Positions 7,644 through 14,729 of a stretch of DNA of 20,397 bases are shown here, one piece after another. The stretch is from a virus. Numbering within the stretch: the stretch's first letter is position 1; the number at the start of each line of letters is the position of its first letter. The notes below the pieces were generated by a model. It was not told where the DNA came from. It did not search any database and saw only the letters and a list, made by a program, of their open reading frames with translations. The stretch lies in IMG/VR virus record IMGVR_UViG_3300020444_000093, positions 1 through 20,397 of that record; one strand, given 5' to 3'. A program made the translations under genes and the position numbers.

Positions 7644-7651
7644 ATAGTAAT

Positions 7652-7969
7652 ATGAGTTATACATTAAAAAATATATATACAAAACCTAACGCAGAAACCG
7701 AAATTAATTTTTGGGATGGTACGCCTATTGTAGACCAAATTGATACTTATTTTGACGCAGGAAAGATTACACAAAAACCTGTTAAAGTAGTAGATGGTTT
7801 AATAGAAACTTACACAACAATTTTTAAAGATGAAGCGTCTTATGATGAGTTTAGACTTGAACAAGATACTATTCTTGCTAATGAAACTAAAAGGGACAAA
7901 TATTGTTCTGATAATTCCATTTCTTGGAGTGTTACAGATGGTGATGGTGTAGCTATTGAAGGAGATTAA
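7652..7969 (+). CDS. Small acidic protein of unknown function
   Basis: I do not assign a family. The 105-residue product starts MSYTLKNIYTKPNAETE, contains GLIETYTTIFKDEASYDEF (57-75), is rich in Asp and Glu, has a single Cys, no membrane segment and no signal peptide. The 'strand, then DEASYDEF' pattern recalls small proteins in marine myophage genomes, which is a recollection and not a search result. It lies between the oxygenase pair and the desaturase gene, with 8 bases before and 2 bases after. A GATAAATA lies just upstream but too close to the ATG to be a convincing late promoter. Confidence 0.7.
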   Translation: MSYTLKNIYTKPNAETEINFWDGTPIVDQIDTYFDAGKITQKPVKVVDGLIETYTTIFKDEASYDEFRLEQDTILANETKRDKYCSDNSISWSVTDGDGVAIEGD

Positions 7970-7971
7970 TT

Positions 7972-8631
7972 ATGGAATGGATTGTTGCTATATTATTAGG
8001 TATTGTGTGGTCGCAAGTTATATCCCATTGGGGCGCTAGCATACTATTACATAGACATTATTGCCACAATCAATTTAAAGTACCAGTATGGTTTGAAACA
8101 ATTGGTTTAGCAATGTTGATGATAGCTTGCATAAGAACTCCAATAGGGTGGATTGCAAGTCACCGAATGCACCATAAGTTTTCAGATGGACCAAAAGACC
8201 CACACGCAGTTAAGCACGTAGGTTTTTGGAAAGTATTATTAACTACTTGGGACATTGATAATATACAAACAAAATATGCTAGAGATTTATATAAAAATCC
8301 TAGATTAGTATTTTGTCATAAACATTGGTTGAAAATATTAATTGGAGTTAATGTAGTTAGTTATTTAATTAGTCCATACTTTTGGTTGGCATTTTGCGCC
8401 GTACCATTTGTATTTGCTAAAATAGGTTTTGGACTTTTAAATACAGTTGGACATAAAACACTAAATGGAGCTAATGTTCCTTGGTTGAATTTGTTTATTG
8501 CAGGTGAAGGTTATCATAGAAACCACCACGAAAATATGAAACGAATTAGATTACATAAGTGGGATATAGGTGGTTGGATAGCGGAGATATTATTTAAATA
8601 TTATGGAACAAAAACAATCGTTAAGAGATAA
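7972..8631 (+). CDS. Membrane fatty-acid (acyl) desaturase, delta-9/stearoyl-CoA desaturase type
   Basis: This is a non-heme diiron enzyme that puts a double bond into an acyl chain at the membrane, using O2 and electrons from a redox partner. All three histidine boxes are present: H27-x4-H32 (HRHYCH), H64-x2-H67-H68 (HRMHH) and H182-x2-H185-H186 (HRNHH). N157 and H161 (NTVGH) match the extra Asn/His ligands known from stearoyl-CoA desaturase structures, so the ten-ligand set appears complete. Hydrophobic segments near 3-18, 41-60, 120-135 and 137-157 fit membrane helices. At 219 residues it is much shorter than usual members (about 280-380). The last 29 bases overlap the next gene. Acyl-CoA, acyl-lipid or another substrate cannot be told apart. 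Confidence 0.9.
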   Translation: MEWIVAILLGIVWSQVISHWGASILLHRHYCHNQFKVPVWFETIGLAMLMIACIRTPIGWIASHRMHHKFSDGPKDPHAVKHVGFWKVLLTTWDIDNIQTKYARDLYKNPRLVFCHKHWLKILIGVNVVSYLISPYFWLAFCAVPFVFAKIGFGLLNTVGHKTLNGANVPWLNLFIAGEGYHRNHHENMKRIRLHKWDIGGWIAEILFKYYGTKTIVKR

Positions 8632-9502
8632 TCGCTGGGTAGATGTACCTATGTCAGAAGATGTTAGGCGTCTTCTGGAGAAACAATTGGTATCTGATAC
8701 TTACTATCGTAGAGGTGATGGAGAAGCGACCAGAGATTTAAATTGGGTTGAGTCAAATCACAGAAAATGGGTAAGCAAGATTATTGACTTATCAGAATTC
8801 CCACATTGTTATTTTGTTAATGGTTCAACAGACGCAATTCATCATTGGACATTAACAGAAAAAAGACCTTGGCAACAATTTGAAGGTGAGTATGAATATC
8901 CTGACGCAATAGGTCCTTCAGGAGATGTTTGTTGTGATGTACCAGGTCAATATATGGGTGAAGATGGTCGTTCAGCAATATCAGCAGTTATAGACCCTAA
9001 CAAACCTATTTTTATTTCTATACCATCATCAGCAGATGGTAACTTTTTTAAACCATCATTACCAAAAGATGTACCTGTAATTTTAGATTGTACATATATT
9101 GGTTCAACTAATATTCAAAAAATAGATGTACCTGAAAGTACTGAACAAGTCTTTTTTAGTTTTTCTAAAGGGTTTGGTGTAATTGGACAAAGACTTGGAT
9201 TGGTATATACTAAAGAAGAACACCCCACATTAGCAAGATTAAAAAGATTAGAGAATTGGAATTATAATGGAGTGCGAACAATAGGTTTAATAATGTCTAA
9301 ATTTGCAGTTGATACAATGTGGAATAGATTTAATGAAATACAAAGGAGAATTTGTGATGATTATAAATTTAAACCATCAGATTGTTTTTACTTAGCAACA
9401 ACAAAAGACCCTTATTATAAGGAGAGAAGGCGTATGAGATGGAATAATGACGCTAGAATTTGTATAACTTCTCTTTTGGAAAAATGGCAAATCAGATATT
9501 AA
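8603..9502 (+). CDS. PLP-dependent aminotransferase-like protein (fold type I, class I/II), compact
   Basis: Class I/II aminotransferase landmarks appear in order: FVNGSTDAI (71-79; cofactor phosphate loop region), IPSSADGNF (140-148; the place of the NPxNPTG loop), ILDCTYIGS (160-168; D162 and Y165 contact the PLP ring), and FSFSKGFGVIGQRLG (185-199), where K189 is the predicted Schiff-base lysine and R197 follows in the usual spacing. R285 in NDARICIT may bind a substrate carboxylate. The protein has 299 residues against about 350-400 for the family, so part of the C-terminal small domain is reduced. It overlaps the desaturase gene by 29 bases and the next gene by 19. It may transaminate an amino-acid-like substrate or do other PLP chemistry. 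Confidence 0.82.
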   Translation: MEQKQSLRDNRWVDVPMSEDVRRLLEKQLVSDTYYRRGDGEATRDLNWVESNHRKWVSKIIDLSEFPHCYFVNGSTDAIHHWTLTEKRPWQQFEGEYEYPDAIGPSGDVCCDVPGQYMGEDGRSAISAVIDPNKPIFISIPSSADGNFFKPSLPKDVPVILDCTYIGSTNIQKIDVPESTEQVFFSFSKGFGVIGQRLGLVYTKEEHPTLARLKRLENWNYNGVRTIGLIMSKFAVDTMWNRFNEIQRRICDDYKFKPSDCFYLATTKDPYYKERRRMRWNNDARICITSLLEKWQIRY

Positions 9503-10293
9503 ATTATACAGACAAAGAATTAGCACAATTAGTTAAGAAAATTGTACAAGATGGACAAGTTGTTTTACACGAACAAGAATTAACTATGAATCAATATGCT
9601 GATGTTCTAACAAGAATAGGTGAAGTTGAGGAACTTGATTACTATATGAATCCAAAAGAAGAAAAAAGATTAAGTTATGTAGGCAAGAACTATTTATTTG
9701 GAGATACAGAATTAATATGGCACGCCAATGGCACAGGTAGATATAATTTTAAAGAGATATGTGTAGGATTATATTGTGTTTATGAGTGCATTGATACCGT
9801 TCTTTCAATAAACAATAATTGTAATGCATTTGCTGGGTTATCTGAAGAAAAGAAAAATTATTATCGCAGTTTAGATATTGGATTAAACAATTCTGGTCCT
9901 CGTGCTAGACTCTGGCCTGAAGATAGCGATTATAAAGCAGCAGGTGAACAAGACTTTAAAGTAGGGCAAGAACATTATAAAGAGAATGTTGACAGACGAC
10001 CTTTAGTTGGTATACACCCCTTTGATGGAAGAGAATATATATATTTTATGGTGCCATATATAGATAAGGCATATAATAAAAAAGATGGAAAAGAAATAGA
10101 AGACTTTGAAAAGTTTTACAAAACATTATGGGATGATGTGATAAAATCAAAGTATCAATATCATCACGTTTTTAAAGTTGGTGATTTACTTTTAATGGAT
10201 CAATTACATACGATACATAGACGGTCACCTATAAAAGATAAAGATAGAATGTTGTGGAGAACAACATTTAGTTATTCAAAGATTAAAGTATGA
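9484..10293 (+). CDS. TauD/clavaminate-synthase-like oxygenase homolog with His-x-Asn metal site
   Basis: The 269-residue protein resembles the TauD/TfdA fold of 2OG/Fe(II) enzymes: GDTELIWHANG (73-83) with H80, GDLLLMDQLHTIH (233-245) with the distal H245, and R259 (MLWRTTF) in the position of the 2-oxoglutarate-binding arginine. The acidic residue of the facial triad is replaced: H80-Ala-N82 instead of His-x-Asp/Glu. The paralog at 11515 has the same change. The ATG at 9484 is chosen over a TTG at 9460; it has TTGGAA just upstream and overlaps the aminotransferase gene by 19 bases. The stop overlaps the next ATG (ATGA). It could be an altered-chemistry oxygenase or a non-catalytic binder. 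Confidence 0.8.
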   Translation: MANQILNYTDKELAQLVKKIVQDGQVVLHEQELTMNQYADVLTRIGEVEELDYYMNPKEEKRLSYVGKNYLFGDTELIWHANGTGRYNFKEICVGLYCVYECIDTVLSINNNCNAFAGLSEEKKNYYRSLDIGLNNSGPRARLWPEDSDYKAAGEQDFKVGQEHYKENVDRRPLVGIHPFDGREYIYFMVPYIDKAYNKKDGKEIEDFEKFYKTLWDDVIKSKYQYHHVFKVGDLLLMDQLHTIHRRSPIKDKDRMLWRTTFSYSKIKV

Positions 10294-10868
10294 ATATAAC
10301 AGCAGTATCATTTAGTTATAGTGAAAACTCTATGAGTTATAGAGGTCTATTGTTAATGGATCATTATATAAAGTTTTCTAATATAATTAAAATGGATTTA
10401 CCTATTTGTGATTCTAATAAACCTGATGGTGTAATACCAAAAGAAGTAGAAGAATTAGATAGTATATTGGATAAAAGTGATGTACTAGTATTTTCTGTGC
10501 CTGAATATACAGGTCATTATTCGGTAGGTTTTAAAAACTTATTAGATTGGTTAGTTGTAAAAGGATATTATAACGCAAGTTTAGGACAAAAATATTCAAT
10601 ATCAAATAAACCAGTTTATATTATTTCTTTTACACCTACTTATAAAGGTGCTGGTGATAGACATTTTGAAATGACAAAAGATATATTAGAGAAGCTAGGA
10701 TGTAGAGTTAAGAAAATGTTTTTAAAAAATGATTGTTGGAATAATCTTGTTCCTGGTAATTATAAGTTTGTTGAAAAAGAATGTAAAGAAATTTTGAGAA
10801 AAGATATGGAGGATGAAGTGAGTGGTTGGAAAGAAAAATATAAAGAATGGAACGACAAATGGAAATAA
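10290..10868 (+). CDS. NADPH-dependent FMN-reductase-like flavoprotein (flavodoxin fold)
   Basis: The 192-residue protein has the flavodoxin-like layout of the NADPH-dependent FMN reductase family: an N-terminal strand and Ser/Tyr-rich loop (ITAVSFSYSENSMSYR, 3-18) in the FMN-phosphate-binding position, a strand DVLVFSV (64-70) and the highly recognisable PEYTGHYSVGFKNLLDWL (71-88). A later strand PVYIISFTP holds the third loop. It probably binds FMN and passes electrons from NAD(P)H to an acceptor. In this cassette it could serve the desaturase, the radical SAM proteins or reduce iron for the oxygenases, which is inference. It is coupled to the upstream TauD-like gene by an ATGA junction. 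The Lys/Glu-rich C-terminus overlaps the next gene. Confidence 0.86.
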   Translation: MNITAVSFSYSENSMSYRGLLLMDHYIKFSNIIKMDLPICDSNKPDGVIPKEVEELDSILDKSDVLVFSVPEYTGHYSVGFKNLLDWLVVKGYYNASLGQKYSISNKPVYIISFTPTYKGAGDRHFEMTKDILEKLGCRVKKMFLKNDCWNNLVPGNYKFVEKECKEILRKDMEDEVSGWKEKYKEWNDKWK

Positions 10869-11518
10869 AAGACATTGCAGAATATCTTAACATTGATATT
10901 GATAAAGATTTATTTCTTTCTGTGTATGAAAAAGTTAAAGGTAATAAAGTTAATGTGTTTGGCAAAACACCGTTTGAATGTTATGCTTTAGAAACTAATA
11001 GGACAGGTAAACCTACAGGTTATAAAGAAGTGTTTGAACCTATTGTATCACAACATAGAAAAGTACATCCACAATATCAACTTCGTTCAACAGGATTTAA
11101 TACGGCAGATAGTACAAAGAAAGATGTATATCCACATACTGATATTGATTTATATACTGAACATCCTAATAGTTATAATATAGTAATTCCAGTATTAGGT
11201 AATTCTCGTATAGATTATTATGAATATAAAGATGATGAAGTTTATTTACCTGAAAAGAATGCTCACGGTGAATGGTACTATCACGAATTTAATGTACAAA
11301 AAGCAATGGGTCAATATACACCAGAGTATGAAAAGTTTTTAAGTGATAGAAGGTTTGGTCATATCATAGTAGATAGACCAATATTAATAAAAACTGATAC
11401 AATGCACCGAGTAGTAGTTACAGAAGCACCTAGATGTGCTTGGGTTACAAGATGGATTAATATTCCAGCAGATATAGATTTTCAAGAATTCAAACAAAAG
11501 GTAGAAAATATATTATGA
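10847..11518 (+). CDS. Putative 2OG/Fe(II) oxygenase-like protein
   Basis: The 223-residue protein has a likely metal site of H97-x-D99 (VYPHTDIDLYT), a strand NIVIPVLGNS (111-120), and a distal H187 in KTDTMHRVVV, followed by R196 and R202 (APRCAWVTRW), one of which could bind 2-oxoglutarate. This order fits the double-stranded beta-helix oxygenases, but the family within that fold is not clear. Two starts are possible: ATG at 10847 and ATG at 10859. The second has GGAA about ten bases upstream, and both overlap the flavoprotein gene. The TGA overlaps the next ATG (ATGA). It sits between the FMN reductase and the second TauD-like gene. The substrate is unknown. Confidence 0.64.
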   Translation: MERQMEIKDIAEYLNIDIDKDLFLSVYEKVKGNKVNVFGKTPFECYALETNRTGKPTGYKEVFEPIVSQHRKVHPQYQLRSTGFNTADSTKKDVYPHTDIDLYTEHPNSYNIVIPVLGNSRIDYYEYKDDEVYLPEKNAHGEWYYHEFNVQKAMGQYTPEYEKFLSDRRFGHIIVDRPILIKTDTMHRVVVTEAPRCAWVTRWINIPADIDFQEFKQKVENIL

Positions 11519-12330
11519 TATATCCAGATAAAGTAGATATTCAAATTAAAGAAATGGACAATGATAATTTATTGGCTATTGCTAAAAGTATCCATAAACA
11601 AGGTGTCGTAGTATTTTATAATCAAAAATTAAATGAGTTAGAATATATTAATAATATGAAAAGATTTGGAGAATGTGAATCACCTAATTTGTTTATGAAT
11701 CCAAAAGAGTATCCTGAAATATTTTTAGTAACTGGTAAAAAGGTTGACGGCAAAAAGATTGGTATGTTTGGTGATACAGAATTAGGCTGGCATTCAAATG
11801 GAAATTCAAGACATTTAATAGATAAAATTTTAATAGGTTTATATTGTGTCAAAGAAGATATCAATACAACTTTAAGTATTTGTAATACTTCAATGCCTTT
11901 TTGGGAGATGTCAGATGATGAAAAAGAATATTATAGGTCTATCACTATTAGATTGAAGTTTAAAAATAATACAATATATAATTTAGAAGAAGGTGATCCT
12001 GAATTAGAATTTATGAGTAAGAATAAAGGTAGTATTCGTAAATTAATTGGCAAACATCCACATACAGGTAAAGAATACTTTTACTTTCCATATCATTTTA
12101 TTATAAAGGCGTGGGAAGGTAAGAAACAAATTGACCACGAAGAAATGATTAAGAAATTAATGCCAAAGATATTTAAATCTGAATATCAATATCATCACAT
12201 ATTCAAAGAAGGTGATTTACTTTTAATGGATCAATTTACAAGTTTACACCGTAGAACACCTGTGATGGATAATAATAGACTATTATGGAGAATAGCAAGT
12301 GATTTCAAAAAAATCTATACCGTGGCCTAA
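11515..12330 (+). CDS. Second TauD/clavaminate-synthase-like oxygenase homolog with His-x-Asn metal site
   Basis: The 271-residue protein is a clear paralog of the product at 9484. Shared blocks include GDTEL-x-WH-x-NG (87-96 here), IGLYCV, a YYRS segment, YQYHH-x-FK-x-GDLLLMDQ (225-240) and HRR-(S/T)-P. H93-Ser-N95 and distal H245 would form the metal site and R259 the 2-oxoglutarate contact; as in the paralog, Asn replaces the usual acidic ligand. The copies differ through their middle parts, so the duplication is old or both were acquired separately. The gene starts in an ATGA junction and its last 32 bases overlap the following gene if that starts at its GTG. A substrate cannot be named. 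Confidence 0.8.
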   Translation: MIYPDKVDIQIKEMDNDNLLAIAKSIHKQGVVVFYNQKLNELEYINNMKRFGECESPNLFMNPKEYPEIFLVTGKKVDGKKIGMFGDTELGWHSNGNSRHLIDKILIGLYCVKEDINTTLSICNTSMPFWEMSDDEKEYYRSITIRLKFKNNTIYNLEEGDPELEFMSKNKGSIRKLIGKHPHTGKEYFYFPYHFIIKAWEGKKQIDHEEMIKKLMPKIFKSEYQYHHIFKEGDLLLMDQFTSLHRRTPVMDNNRLLWRIASDFKKIYTVA

Positions 12331-12907
12331 TATAACTACCAAGACTGGTAAAGTGCCATTAATGAAAAGGTATGCTTTAAGAGATATGTCATACCTTGAT
12401 ACATTACAAGCAAAACCAATATTTGAAAAACAAGCAAATATTATTGTTGAAAATAATTATAAAGGTCTAGTTGATATAGGTTGCAGACACGGTCCTATAA
12501 ATGATTTTTTAAAGATGAAAAATTATGAAGATTATCAATATTATGGTTTTGATACTTCACCAGAACCAATAGAGTATGCTCAACAGCGATGGATTAATAA
12601 AAACAATATTGAATATGAAGTTAGAGATTGGGTAGAATTGAAACAAGTTAATTATAAAGTAGATTGTGTTATCTTTAGTGGAGTATTATTATATGAGAAA
12701 GACCATTATAAAATGTTTACTGATATTATGAAGTTTTATAATTGTCAAAATGCAATAATACAAGAACCTTATCATACACAAAAACATTATGATGAAAGAT
12801 TGCATTTAAAAACAATAACAAATGATATGAAACAATATAAATTTAAAGAACAATATATTGTTGAAGCAGAAATATTTTGTGGTAGGAGATTGATAGCACA
12901 TATATGA
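12299..12907 (+). CDS. Class I SAM-dependent methyltransferase-like protein, probable GTG start
   Basis: The 202-residue protein has a methyltransferase nucleotide-binding pattern: GLVDIGCRHGPIND (56-69; motif I), YYGFDTSPEP (81-90; D85 in the ribose-binding position), EYEVRDWVEL (105-114) and VDCVIFSGVLLY (121-132; motif IV region). The GTG at 12299 is preceded by GGAGA at ideal spacing (TGGAGAATAGCAA), which makes it more convincing than the ATG at 12362, where no good ribosome site is seen. The longer start gives a 32-base overlap with the TauD-like gene. It is unlike the methyltransferase at 4718 in motif detail, so the two are not recent duplicates. The methyl acceptor is unknown. Confidence 0.76.
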   Translation: MISKKSIPWPNITTKTGKVPLMKRYALRDMSYLDTLQAKPIFEKQANIIVENNYKGLVDIGCRHGPINDFLKMKNYEDYQYYGFDTSPEPIEYAQQRWINKNNIEYEVRDWVELKQVNYKVDCVIFSGVLLYEKDHYKMFTDIMKFYNCQNAIIQEPYHTQKHYDERLHLKTITNDMKQYKFKEQYIVEAEIFCGRRLIAHI

Positions 12908-13491
12908 TAATTGTTAAAAGATATTCTGAAGACCCTAACACATACTGGCCACTTATTGAAAAGTTTAGATTAAAAACCTGGGAAGAAGGTAATAAAAGTT
13001 TAGCTTATAAGAAATATAATCCAGATAATCCTGATATAGAAACTTGGATGTGTTTTAAAGATGACAAGTTAATATCAATATCTGTTGGTGAAAAATCACA
13101 CTATACAAATGATCCTGATATTGCATTAAGAGTTTGTAGGTATCATATATTAAAAGGATATAGATTTAGTCATTGTGGTTTAATTATGGGAGAACATCAA
13201 ATTAAATGGGCAAGAGAAAAAGGTTATCAAATATTATATGTAACACACGATATAAAAAAGAGAGCAATAAATAGTCTATATCAAAGAAGAAAAAAAATGA
13301 CCGATAAGGCATTTAAAGAACATATTAACGGAGAGTGGTATACAAAATTACAATTAGAAAAAAAGTTTTTATTTAAGATTGGTGAAATGTTGCAATATGT
13401 TTATAGTATAAGATTACAAGATGATAATTTTAAATGGCAACCTAAATCAAAATTTATTATAGAAAGAGAACACGATGGACAAATTAAGTAA
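12904..13491 (+). CDS. Possible GNAT-family acetyltransferase-like protein
   Basis: The 195-residue product has an N-terminal helix with WPLIEKFRLKTW, a strand pair ETWMCFKDDKLISISVGEK (46-64) typical of the central sheet of GNAT proteins, and a segment HQIKWAREKGYQILYVTHD (98-116), where GNATs have a helix followed by the beta5 strand. The glycine-rich acetyl-CoA pyrophosphate loop (Q/R-x2-G-x-G/A) is not clear, so this is a tentative fold call. The remainder is Lys-rich. It is coupled to the methyltransferase by ATGA and overlaps the following oxygenase gene by 17 bases. It may transfer an acyl group in the same pathway, or be unrelated. Confidence 0.5.
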   Translation: MIIVKRYSEDPNTYWPLIEKFRLKTWEEGNKSLAYKKYNPDNPDIETWMCFKDDKLISISVGEKSHYTNDPDIALRVCRYHILKGYRFSHCGLIMGEHQIKWAREKGYQILYVTHDIKKRAINSLYQRRKKMTDKAFKEHINGEWYTKLQLEKKFLFKIGEMLQYVYSIRLQDDNFKWQPKSKFIIEREHDGQIK

Positions 13492-14098
13492 GCATAATCT
13501 ACCTACTATAGCAGATTTAGGTTTAAATATAGACCTTGATAAATTAAGAAAAGAAACTGATAAGTTAGCAGATAAATTTGTTGACGTAGAAACAGCGAAT
13601 CCTATGTTGTGTGATAATCATATGGAGTTAGTAAAAGATGTTTATGATAATTTTGAACAAATAAACTTAACAACACCAAGTGAAATATTACCACATACTA
13701 CTAGTATATCAGAAAGATTAAGACGAAAAGAAGAACACTTATATAATGTGCCTACTGAATATTATACTGGTAGTTATTTTGAGGAAATTGTAACACAATT
13801 AAAATCTCCAGCAAGTAGAATTAGAATAACAAAATTAGCACCTGGTAAAATGATACCTTGGCACGTGGATTATAATGTAAATTATGGTGTCAGGTGTATT
13901 GTACCAATTTATGGTAACGAAAATGTAATCAATTTATTTAAGAGAGATAGTAAAACTGAAGCATATACTTTAACAGATGGTATTGCTAATTTTTTAAATA
14001 TAGGGTATAAACACGCTGTTATTAATATGAGTAGAGAACCTAGAATCGCATTAATGTTTACTTTAAATGGTACAAAAGATATAGAAAAACTATTATAA
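13475..14098 (+). CDS. Aspartyl/asparaginyl beta-hydroxylase-like 2OG/Fe(II) oxygenase
   Basis: The 207-residue protein has a good match to the aspartyl/asparaginyl hydroxylase pattern. RIRITKLAPGKMIPWHVD (115-132) supplies H130-x-D132, a strand YGVRCIVPIYG follows, the distal histidine is H180 (GYKHAVINMS), and R190 in REPRIALMF ten residues later suits the 2-oxoglutarate-binding arginine. Known members hydroxylate Asp/Asn side chains of proteins or proline-like substrates. This is the best formed of the non-TauD oxygenases here. It is the last gene of the cassette; its stop lies next to an exact late-promoter octamer that begins the virion gene block. The start has AGAGAA about nine bases upstream. 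Confidence 0.78.
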   Translation: MDKLSKHNLPTIADLGLNIDLDKLRKETDKLADKFVDVETANPMLCDNHMELVKDVYDNFEQINLTTPSEILPHTTSISERLRRKEEHLYNVPTEYYTGSYFEEIVTQLKSPASRIRITKLAPGKMIPWHVDYNVNYGVRCIVPIYGNENVINLFKRDSKTEAYTLTDGIANFLNIGYKHAVINMSREPRIALMFTLNGTKDIEKLL

Positions 14099-14101
14099 AT
14101 A
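14094..14101 (+). promoter_or_regulatory. T4-type late promoter octamer before the virion gene block
   Basis: An exact TATAAATA overlaps the stop codon of the last cassette gene. Predicted transcription starts near 14107, leaving a leader of about 24 bases that includes a strong GGAG ribosome site before the ATG at 14131. Confidence 0.65.
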
Positions 14102-14130
14102 GTAATACGAATTTAAAATGGAGATAAACT

Positions 14131-14349
14131 ATGGCAATAACAATTGATGGAAAATCGTATGATGAGAAGTCGCTTAGTCCTGAATTACAGAATTATCTAG
14201 CAGTAAGACAAGAGATACAAGTAAGCAAGACTAGACATACTATTGAAATTGAGAAAATAGATGTTTTAACTAAATTTTATAACGAGAAGATTATAGGGTT
14301 GATTAAAAAAGAAGTACCAGAAACAAACAAAATTACAGATAAAAAATAG
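14131..14349 (+). CDS. Small DUF6447-like phage protein
   Basis: The 72-residue protein opens MAITIDGKSYDEKSLSPELQ, followed by a long Glu/Lys/Ile-rich helix (about residues 25-60) that could form a coiled coil. The 'xITIDGKxYDxxxLSxExx' opening followed by a helix is how I remember the DUF6447 family of small marine phage proteins; no search was run. It has a strong GGAG ribosome site and lies directly after a late promoter at the head of the virion genes. Its role is unknown; a small structural or assembly protein is likely from context. Confidence 0.72.
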   Translation: MAITIDGKSYDEKSLSPELQNYLAVRQEIQVSKTRHTIEIEKIDVLTKFYNEKIIGLIKKEVPETNKITDKK

Positions 14350-14685
14350 ATGGCCGCAATAGCAAATTTAACTATAGACCAAGGGGCAACTTTCAGTTCA
14401 GACGTAACTGTAAAAGACGCTCAAGACAATGCTTTTAACCTTACAGGTTATACGGCTTCTGCTAAATTGGCTAAAGGTTTTGCGTCAACTAGAACAAGAA
14501 CAAATATGACTACTTCAATAGCGACAGACGCTACCACAGGAGTAGTTACTCTCTCACTAACGGCAACTGAAACAGCCGCTTTAGACGCTGAGAGATATGT
14601 CTATGACCTTGAAATTACATCTGGCGCTGCTGTTACTAGAGTTATTGAAGGAATTATTACAGTCCGACCACAAGTAACAGTATAA
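14350..14685 (+). CDS. Small virion/baseplate-type protein with BppU N-terminal-like domain
   Basis: The 111-residue protein has the pattern of the immunoglobulin-like N-terminal domain found in phage upper-baseplate/receptor-binding proteins: NLTIDQGATFSSDVTV near 6-21, then FNLTGYTASAKLAK near 29-42, an ATTGVVTLSLTATET strand, and ALDAERYVYDLEITS near 78-92. Such small domains usually serve as adaptors between baseplate and fibre. The ATG directly follows the TAG of the upstream gene. It is Thr/Ala-rich and has no Cys, unlike the accessory proteins upstream. Confidence 0.72.
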   Translation: MAAIANLTIDQGATFSSDVTVKDAQDNAFNLTGYTASAKLAKGFASTRTRTNMTTSIATDATTGVVTLSLTATETAALDAERYVYDLEITSGAAVTRVIEGIITVRPQVTV

Positions 14686-14701
14686 TCAAACTCATTTTTG
14701 T

Positions 14702-14709
14702 TATAAATA
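14702..14709 (+). promoter_or_regulatory. T4-type late promoter octamer
   Basis: An exact TATAAATA lies in the 44-base gap between two small virion genes. The predicted start is near 14715, and a GGGAGAGAAG ribosome site follows just before the ATG at 14730. Confidence 0.6.
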
Positions 14710-14729
14710 TATAAAAAGGGAGAGAAGTA

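Noticed and set aside
7639-7646. GATAAATA, a near match to the late promoter octamer, just before the gene at 7652
   Set aside because: It has one mismatch and lies so close that transcription would start at the ATG itself; it also overlaps the previous stop region. Chance is more likely.
7652-7969. The small 105-residue protein as a ribosomal peptide (RiPP) precursor for the radical SAM enzymes
   Set aside because: There is no leader-core layout, no Cys/Ser/Thr-rich or repeated core and no double-Gly cleavage site. It is kept only as an unknown protein.
9460-9483. Longer TTG start for the first TauD-like gene
   Set aside because: The ATG at 9484 gives a family-like N-terminus and a normal overlap; the TTG has no ribosome site.
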